Below are positions 59,665 to 64,000 of a DNA stretch of 64,000 nt, piece after piece. Position 1 is the first letter of the stretch. The number at the start of each line of letters is the position of its first letter. The translations under genes were made by a program, and so were the position numbers. Under the pieces are notes generated by a model. It worked only from the letters and a program-made list of their open reading frames with translations, was not told where the DNA came from and did not search any database. This stretch comes from Streptomyces sp. JH34 (GTDB lineage: Bacteria; Actinomycetota; Actinomycetes; Streptomycetales; Streptomycetaceae): NCBI RefSeq assembly GCF_029428875.1, contig NZ_JAJSOO010000001.1, positions 2,790,001-2,854,000 on the forward strand, written 5' to 3'.

Positions 59665-60870
59665 GTGTCGACCACGGAAACCGCCATCGCCTCCGCCGAG
59701 GCGCACAGCGCGCACAACTACCACCCGTTGCCGGTCGTCGTCGCCTCGGCGGACGGCGCCTGGATGACCGATGTCGAAGGGCGCCGTTACCTCGACATGC
59801 TGGCCGGCTATTCGGCGCTCAACTTCGGGCACGGCAACCGGAGGCTGATCGACGCGGCGAGGACTCAGCTCGAACGCGTGACGCTGACCTCGCGCGCCTT
59901 CTACCACGACCGGTTCGCCGATTTCTGTACGCAGCTCGCGGAGCTGTGCGGCATGGAGATGGTCCTCCCCATGAACACCGGGGCGGAGGCCGTGGAGACG
60001 GCGGTGAAGACGGCCCGCAAGTGGGGCTACCGCGTCAAGGGCGTTCCCGACGGGATGGCGAAGATCATCGTGGCCGCGGACAACTTCCACGGCAGGACCA
60101 CCACGATCGTGAGCTTCTCCACGGACCCGGAGGCGCGGGCCGACTTCGGCCCGTACACACCAGGGTTCGAGATCGTGCCGTACGGGGATCTCACCGCACT
60201 CGGCGAGGCGATGACGGAGAACACGGTCGCGGTTCTGATGGAGCCGATCCAGGGCGAGGCCGGGGTGCTGGTTCCGCCGCCGGGATATCTGGCGGGGGTG
60301 CGGGAGATGACGCGGGAGCGGGACGTCCTGTTCATCGCCGACGAGATCCAGTCGGGTCTGGGCCGCACGGGCCGCACGTTCGCCTGTGAGCACGAGGGGG
60401 TCGTGCCCGACATGTACGTGCTGGGGAAGGCCCTGGGCGGTGGCGTCGTGCCCGTCTCGGCCGTCGTGTCCTCCGCCGCGGTGCTCGGCGTCTACAGGCC
60501 GGGGGAGCACGGATCCACGTTCGGCGGGAATCCGCTGGCCTGTGCGGTCGCCCTGGAGGTCGTCGCGATGCTGCGCACCGGTGAGTTCCAGCAGCGTGCC
60601 ACGGAGCTGGGCGACCATCTCCACGCCGAGCTCGGTCTGCTCACCGGCGGCGGCGCGGTCCGGGCCGTGCGGGGCCGGGGCCTGTGGGCGGGCGTCGACG
60701 TCTCCCCGGCTCTCGGCACGGGCCGGGAGATCTCGGAGAAGCTGATGGAGCGTGGGGTGCTGGTCAAGGACACCCACGGCTCCACGATCCGGATCGCCCC
60801 GCCCCTGGTGATCAGCAAGGAGGATCTGGACTGGGGCCTGGACCAGCTTCGCGGCGTCCTGACCGGCTGA
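59665..60870 (+). CDS. rocD: Ornithine--oxo-acid transaminase
   Basis: A 401-residue class III PLP aminotransferase converting ornithine and 2-oxoglutarate to glutamate semialdehyde and glutamate. AHNYHPLPVVVASADGAWMT and LDMLAGYSALNFGHGNRRLI at the start, VLPMNTGAEAVETAVKTARK, ADNFHGRTTTIVSFS, EPIQGEAGV, FIADEIQSGLGRTG and the PLP lysine K255 in LGKALGGGVVPVSAV. GTG at 59665 has GGAG 6 nt upstream. Its likely role is arginine/ornithine catabolism. Stands alone, with short direct repeats after its stop. Confidence 0.93.
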   Translation: MSTTETAIASAEAHSAHNYHPLPVVVASADGAWMTDVEGRRYLDMLAGYSALNFGHGNRRLIDAARTQLERVTLTSRAFYHDRFADFCTQLAELCGMEMVLPMNTGAEAVETAVKTARKWGYRVKGVPDGMAKIIVAADNFHGRTTTIVSFSTDPEARADFGPYTPGFEIVPYGDLTALGEAMTENTVAVLMEPIQGEAGVLVPPPGYLAGVREMTRERDVLFIADEIQSGLGRTGRTFACEHEGVVPDMYVLGKALGGGVVPVSAVVSSAAVLGVYRPGEHGSTFGGNPLACAVALEVVAMLRTGEFQQRATELGDHLHAELGLLTGGGAVRAVRGRGLWAGVDVSPALGTGREISEKLMERGVLVKDTHGSTIRIAPPLVISKEDLDWGLDQLRGVLTG

Positions 60871-60940
60871 ACCCGGTTCGGCGGGCCCCCTGTTCGGCGG
60901 ACATCTTGCTCCGCAGGGCACCCGGTTCGGCAGGCACCCC

Positions 60941-60986
60941 GTTCGACCGGGAACCCCGGTTCGACGGGAACCCCGGTTCGACGGGG
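60941..60986. repeat. Short tandem repeats after rocD
   Basis: Units of 16-18 nt of the form GTTCGACGGGAACCCC start at 60941, 60959 and 60976, with looser copies (GGTTCGGC) back to about 60880. They fill the 131-nt gap between convergent rocD and the 61002 gene. GAACC and GGTTC halves in neighbouring units can pair, so they may terminate transcription. Confidence 0.6.
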
Positions 60987-61001
60987 CCGCCGGCCGGTGG
61001 C

Positions 61002-62189
61002 TCAGAGGATGACGTGGGGCAGGAAGCGGGCGTACTCGTCCGTGACCAGCCCCGCCGATTCCCTGATTCCGAGTCCGGCGGACTCGTTCTCGACCACCCA
61101 GGCGCCGAGCACCACACGGTTACCGGCGAAGTCGGGCAGGGGTGCCAGCTCCTGGTAGCAGCAGGGTTCGTCACGCAGCGCCTCGGCGCTGCCCGGTTCG
61201 TGGACGGTGACGCCGGCGCCCTCACGGCCGAGCAGCGGCTTGGCGACATAACCGGCGCCGTCGGCCCCGGCCAGTTCACGGGGGCCGTCGAGATAGGCGG
61301 GGAGGAGGTTGGGGTGTCCCGGATACAGCTCCCAGAGGATGGCCAGCAGCGCCTTGTTGGAGAGGAGCATCTTCCAGGCGGGCTCGATCCAGCAGGTGCT
61401 GCCGGTGCCTCCGCCGTTGTCCAGGGTGTCCAGCACGTGCGGTCCGAAGTGGTCCGTCGTCAGCCATTCCCACGGATACAGCTTGAAGCAGCTCCGGATG
61501 AAGCGGAGCCGCTCGTCGACGAAGCGGCCGGACAGCTTGTCCCATCCGATCCGTTCGACGGACAGCGCCTCGGTGTCGATCCCGGCCTGCGCGGCGGTCT
61601 CCCGCAGATACGCCACCGTCATCAGGTCCTCGCCGAGCTCGTCGCCGTCGGAGTGGGCGAAGTGCAGGGGGCCCGGCGGCAGCAGCGGGGCCTGGCGCTT
61701 CCACGCATCGACGAGACGTTCGTGCAGGGAGTTCCACTGGTCGGCGCCGGGGAAGCGGTCCTCCATCCAGAACCACTGGGGGCTCGCGGCCTCCACCAGT
61801 GAGGTGGGGGTGTCCGCGTTGTACTCCAGCATCTTGGCCGGTCCGGTCCCGTCGTACCGGAGGTCGAACCTGCCGTAGAGGGAGGGGAGTTCGGCACGGC
61901 GCCGCCACGACTCGGCCACCAGTCGCGCGAGCCGGGTGTCGGTGATGCCGAGATCGGCGAAGCGGTCGTGCTCGACGATGTGCGCGGCTGCGGCCAGACA
62001 CATCGTGTGGAGCTCCTCCACGACCTCTTCCAGCGCCTCGACCTCGGGCAGCGAGAAGACGTAGTAGGCGCTCTCGTCCCAGTAAGGGCGCAGGGATCCG
62101 TCCGGGTAGCGGGTCAGGGGGTAGATCAGGCCCTGTTCCTCGACGGTTTCCTGCCAGCCGGGACGCGGTTCCGTGGTGCGGCGTTCCAT
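61002..62189 (-). CDS. Glutathionylspermidine synthase-like ATP-grasp protein (YgiC family)
   Basis: A 395-residue ATP-grasp ligase. EEQGLIYPLTRYPDGSLRPY then WDESAYYVF at the start, YGRFDLRYDGTGPAKMLEYN with ADTPTSLVEAA, FVDERLRFIRSCFKLYPWEW and the nucleotide site YVAKPLLGREGAGV are typical of the synthetase domain without the amidase half. It ligates an amine/peptide to a carboxylate; glutathionylspermidine itself is unlikely in actinobacteria. ATG at 62189 is 7 nt after the stop of a small lipoprotein gene, the same pairing as ygiB-ygiC in enterobacteria. Confidence 0.87.
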   Translation of the reverse strand: MERRTTEPRPGWQETVEEQGLIYPLTRYPDGSLRPYWDESAYYVFSLPEVEALEEVVEELHTMCLAAAAHIVEHDRFADLGITDTRLARLVAESWRRRAELPSLYGRFDLRYDGTGPAKMLEYNADTPTSLVEAASPQWFWMEDRFPGADQWNSLHERLVDAWKRQAPLLPPGPLHFAHSDGDELGEDLMTVAYLRETAAQAGIDTEALSVERIGWDKLSGRFVDERLRFIRSCFKLYPWEWLTTDHFGPHVLDTLDNGGGTGSTCWIEPAWKMLLSNKALLAILWELYPGHPNLLPAYLDGPRELAGADGAGYVAKPLLGREGAGVTVHEPGSAEALRDEPCCYQELAPLPDFAGNRVVLGAWVVENESAGLGIRESAGLVTDEYARFLPHVIL

Positions 62190-62196
62190 GAGGTCG

Positions 62197-62472
62197 TCAG
62201 CCGCCGCTGGAGCCGGAGGAGCCGAAACCGTCGCGTTCGACCGCCGACTTGTTGAAACTTCCGCCGGACATGCGGTTCTTGTAGTTGCTGCCGCCGTAGT
62301 AGTACGAACCGCTGCCGCTGCTGTCCTCGCACTCGTAACTGGGCAGGATCTCCTGGGTCACCGGGTCGACGCACCGCCTGTCGGGTTCGGAACCGCACGC
62401 GGTGAGCGTTGCCGCCAGTACGCCCATGCCGCCGAGCACGACGGTGCCCGACCTCAGCTTGCGCCTGTCCAT
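62197..62472 (-). CDS. Small YgiB-like lipoprotein
   Basis: A 91-residue exported lipoprotein. ATG at 62472 has GGGGGAG 8 nt upstream. The signal peptide VVLGGMGVLAATLTAC has its acylated Cys at residue 26; a second Cys pair (CVDPVTQEILPSYEC) may form a disulfide. The tail is Gly/Ser/Tyr-rich and ends GSFNKSAVERDGFGSSGSSG, recalling the RGGFGS tail of YgiB/DUF1190 proteins. It is the first gene of a pair with the YgiC-like ligase, so the ligase may modify it or act with it. Function inferred from context. Confidence 0.75.
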   Translation of the reverse strand: MDRRKLRSGTVVLGGMGVLAATLTACGSEPDRRCVDPVTQEILPSYECEDSSGSGSYYYGGSNYKNRMSGGSFNKSAVERDGFGSSGSSGG

Positions 62473-62603
62473 GTTCTGTTCTCCCCCGTCGTGACCCAAG
62501 AGCCGGTGGCTGCCCACCCGCGAACTGCCAGTCAGATTAGATGCATGACCTCTGCGACTGAAACCCGGTGCCGCCCACTCCCCCGCATCCCCTCACACCC
62601 CGT

Positions 62604-63147
62604 CTACGGGAGCACCCGGCACAGCGCGTCGAGTGCGCCCGCCCAGCCGCTCTCCGACGGTGTGCCGTAGCCGATCACCAGTCCGTCGCGGCCCGGCTCC
62701 GTGTCCTGGTGCCGGAAGCGCGACAGCCGCTCCAGCGCGAGCCCCTGCCATAGCCTTGAGCCACTCGGCGCGCGGGAAGGAGGAGAGGTCCGGCGACCCC
62801 GGCATCAGATCGTGGGCGGGGCGGCGGCGCACGGTCCGGGTCCTGGCCCCCGGGCCGGCGGCCCCGACGCTGCGGCCCGCCGCGGCCCGCCGGGCGACCC
62901 TGGTCCCCGATCCCTGTCGTGCGGTGAGCCAGCCCTCCGCCACGAGCTCGGCGTAGGCGTCGGCGACGGTGTTGCGGGCGATCCCGAGGTCCGCGGCGAG
63001 CGTCCTGGAGGAGGGCAACCGGGTGCCGGGGGTCAGCCGCCCGGTGCGTACGGCCTCCCGCAGTGCGTTCATCAGCCCGCTGCGCAGGCCGGCGCCGACC
63101 GGTTCGATGTGCAGGTCGGCGCCGAAAGCGGCCCAGGAATCTGTCAT
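62604..63147 (-). pseudogene. MocR/PdxR-type GntR regulator with large internal deletion
   Basis: The N-terminus is intact: a GntR winged helix (LRSGLMNALREAVRTGRLTP then GTRLPSSRTLAADLGIARNT) and the linker into the aminotransferase-like domain (HDLMPGSPDLSSFPRAEWLK). Around 62745-62760 it jumps, in another frame, to the very C-terminus of such proteins (LALERLSRFRHQDTEPGRDG, LVIGYGTPSESG, LDALCRVLP, stop at 62604). About 300 residues are missing compared with the usual ~450-480. It is divergent from an AhpD-like gene, a common MocR arrangement. The fused frame without correction runs 184 residues, so a stand-alone DNA-binding fragment could still be made. Confidence 0.8.
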
Positions 63148-63181
63148 GGAAATGGACCATACCGGTGCGCCATCCGACCGT

Positions 63182-63187
63182 TAGCGT
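63182..63187 (+). promoter_or_regulatory. -10 box of the AhpD-like gene
   Basis: TAGCGT followed by 7 nt and ATG at 63195; leaderless layout. It lies in the short divergent gap with the MocR pseudogene. Confidence 0.5.
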
Positions 63188-63194
63188 CCTTCCC

Positions 63195-63707
63195 ATGACC
63201 ACGCACACGCATCACCACGCACCCACCGAGACCGCCCCTCAGCACCCGGCCCGTCTGCAGTGGGCCCAACTCTCCCCGGACGTCTACAAGGCCATGGTCC
63301 GGCTGGACGCGGCCTCCCGTAAGGGACTCGACCCGAGGCTCCTCGAACTGGTGAAGATCCGCGCCTCACAGATCAACCACTGCGCGTTCTGCCTCGACAT
63401 GCACTCGAAGGACGCCCTCGCCGCGGGCGAGTCCGTCGAGCGGATCATCCAGCTCGGCGCCTGGGAGGAGTCGCAGCACTTCTACACGGAGAAGGAGCTG
63501 GCGGCGATCCGGCTGACGGAGGCGGTGACCGTCCTGACCGACGGGTTCGTGCCGGACGAGGTCTACGCGAAGGCCGCCGCGCACTTCGAGGAGGCCGAGC
63601 TCGCCCAGTTGATCGCCGCCATCACGGTGATCAACGCCTGGAACCGGTTCGGGGTGGCCGCCCGTCTGACTCCGGGCCACTACACGCCCGGCGACACCAA
63701 GCAGTGA
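63195..63707 (+). CDS. Carboxymuconolactone decarboxylase / AhpD-like peroxidase-type protein
   Basis: A 170-residue all-helical protein. The His-rich N-terminus (MTTHTHHHAP) is followed by LSPDVYKAMVRLDAASRKGL and LLELVKIRASQINHCAFCLD then MHSKDALAAGESVERIIQLG. The CxxC in NHCAFC with a following His fits the AhpD redox/peroxidase site. NAWNRFGVAARLTPGHY ends the domain. It probably reduces organic peroxides or is part of a thiol redox relay. ATG at 63195 is 7 nt after TAGCGT. Its normal regulator would be the divergent MocR protein, which is broken here. Confidence 0.85.
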   Translation: MTTHTHHHAPTETAPQHPARLQWAQLSPDVYKAMVRLDAASRKGLDPRLLELVKIRASQINHCAFCLDMHSKDALAAGESVERIIQLGAWEESQHFYTEKELAAIRLTEAVTVLTDGFVPDEVYAKAAAHFEEAELAQLIAAITVINAWNRFGVAARLTPGHYTPGDTKQ

Positions 63708-63715
63708 ACCGCCGG

Positions 63716-63747
63716 CGGCCGGGACACGGGCCACCCGGTCCCGGCCG
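63716..63747 (+). terminator. Hairpin after the AhpD-like gene
   Basis: Arms CGGCCGGGAC (63716-63725) and GTCCCGGCCG (63738-63747), 10 bp perfect with a 12-nt loop, 9 nt after the stop; outer GCCGGCGG-type pairing extends it. Confidence 0.65.
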
Positions 63748-63853
63748 AGCCGCCGGACACGGGGCACGAGCCGCCGGACACCGGGGCGTCGGACCCCGTG
63801 GCCCCGACCCCGGCCCGGCATGACCATCCCGTTCTTTCTGCACCGGCGCCCTG

Positions 63854-64000
63854 ATGAACGAGCCCGTGTCCGTCTTCCGCGCCCTGCACCACGGCCGTCC
63901 CCCTGGTGACCCCCTCGTACTGGCCGGCCCGTGGGACGCCGCGAGTGCCCAGGTGTTCGAGGACGCCGGATTCCCGGCCCTGGCCACACCGAGCGCCGGC
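63854..64000 (+). CDS. Isocitrate lyase / PEP mutase family protein (5' part only)
   Basis: Only the first 49 codons are visible. MNEPVSVFRALHHGRPPGDP then LVLAGPWDAASAQVFEDAGF and PALATPSAG match the N-terminus of the isocitrate lyase/phosphoenolpyruvate phosphonomutase superfamily, in which PWDAxSA and the A-G-F-x-A-x-x-T-S/P-S strand are typical. Substrate cannot be judged. No clear ribosome binding site before the ATG at 63854; an overlapping ATG at 63820 is in another frame. Confidence 0.7.
   Translation, partial: MNEPVSVFRALHHGRPPGDPLVLAGPWDAASAQVFEDAGFPALATPSAG

Overview
The window is a high-GC actinobacterial chromosome segment, almost certainly Streptomyces. Third codon positions are strongly G/C, GTG and TTG starts are common, and the gene order (BMP lipoprotein, amidohydrolase, NeuB-type sugar genes, acyl-CoA mutase, sdhCDAB, D-Ala-D-Ala carboxypeptidase, trpS) is the one I recall from the central SCO4884-to-SCO4839 part of the S. 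coelicolor chromosome. No rRNA, tRNA, CRISPR array or complete insertion sequence was seen. Several genes carry a TAnnnT -10 box exactly 7 nt before the initiation codon, the usual layout of leaderless actinobacterial mRNAs, and this was used to choose starts. Layout, left part. 1-2 kb: 3' part of a BMP-family lipoprotein and an M20 amidohydrolase. 2-3.3 kb: decayed DNA with remnants of an HTH/zinc-ribbon gene and of a CHAT-domain gene. 3.3-7.4 kb: a polymorphic-toxin island of lower GC, with two WXG100 type VII secretion genes (the second broken by a 1-nt frameshift), a 567-aa toxin ending in a bacterial RNase A-like domain, a candidate immunity gene, an orphan RNase A-like C-terminal cassette and a CdiI_2-like immunity gene. 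8-17 kb: two divergent operons for a nonulosonic-acid (sialic acid or Kdn type) surface glycopolymer. One has a DUF6716-like glycosyltransferase, a NeuA-HAD fusion, NeuB and a polysialyltransferase-like protein; the other has a GT2, a second polysialyltransferase-like enzyme and an acyltransferase. 17-32.4 kb: a 3,185-aa RHS/YD-repeat toxin with Hint domain and Ntox24-like tip plus Imm53, then a secreted beta-propeller lectin and a GH33 sialidase with three LamG domains. Middle part. 32.5-41 kb: a MarR regulator behind a SoxR-type box, LysE exporter, acyl-CoA mutase large subunit, an ECF sigma with coupled membrane protein, two unknown conserved genes, a GH20 hexosaminidase and a diverged OHCU-decarboxylase-like gene. 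42-45.4 kb: succinate dehydrogenase sdhCDAB with a strong terminator. Right part. 45.5-52.6 kb: a small membrane protein, a TetR regulator, a family-5 solute-binding protein, a metallophosphoesterase, an SCO4848-family membrane protein, a D-Ala-D-Ala carboxypeptidase and a YihY protein. 52.7-55 kb: DprE1/DprE2 homologues. 55-64 kb: a 2H phosphoesterase, trpS, a second ECF sigma/membrane anti-sigma pair with a secreted protein, rocD, a YgiC/YgiB-like pair, a MocR regulator destroyed by an internal deletion, an AhpD-like protein and the start of an isocitrate lyase/PEP-mutase family gene. Taken together, the left half is built around the cell surface: making an acidic nonulosonate polymer, possibly trimming it (sialidase), and carrying two unrelated contact or secretion toxin systems among those genes. 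The right half is mostly housekeeping (TCA cycle, peptidoglycan, translation, ornithine catabolism) with stress-type regulators between.
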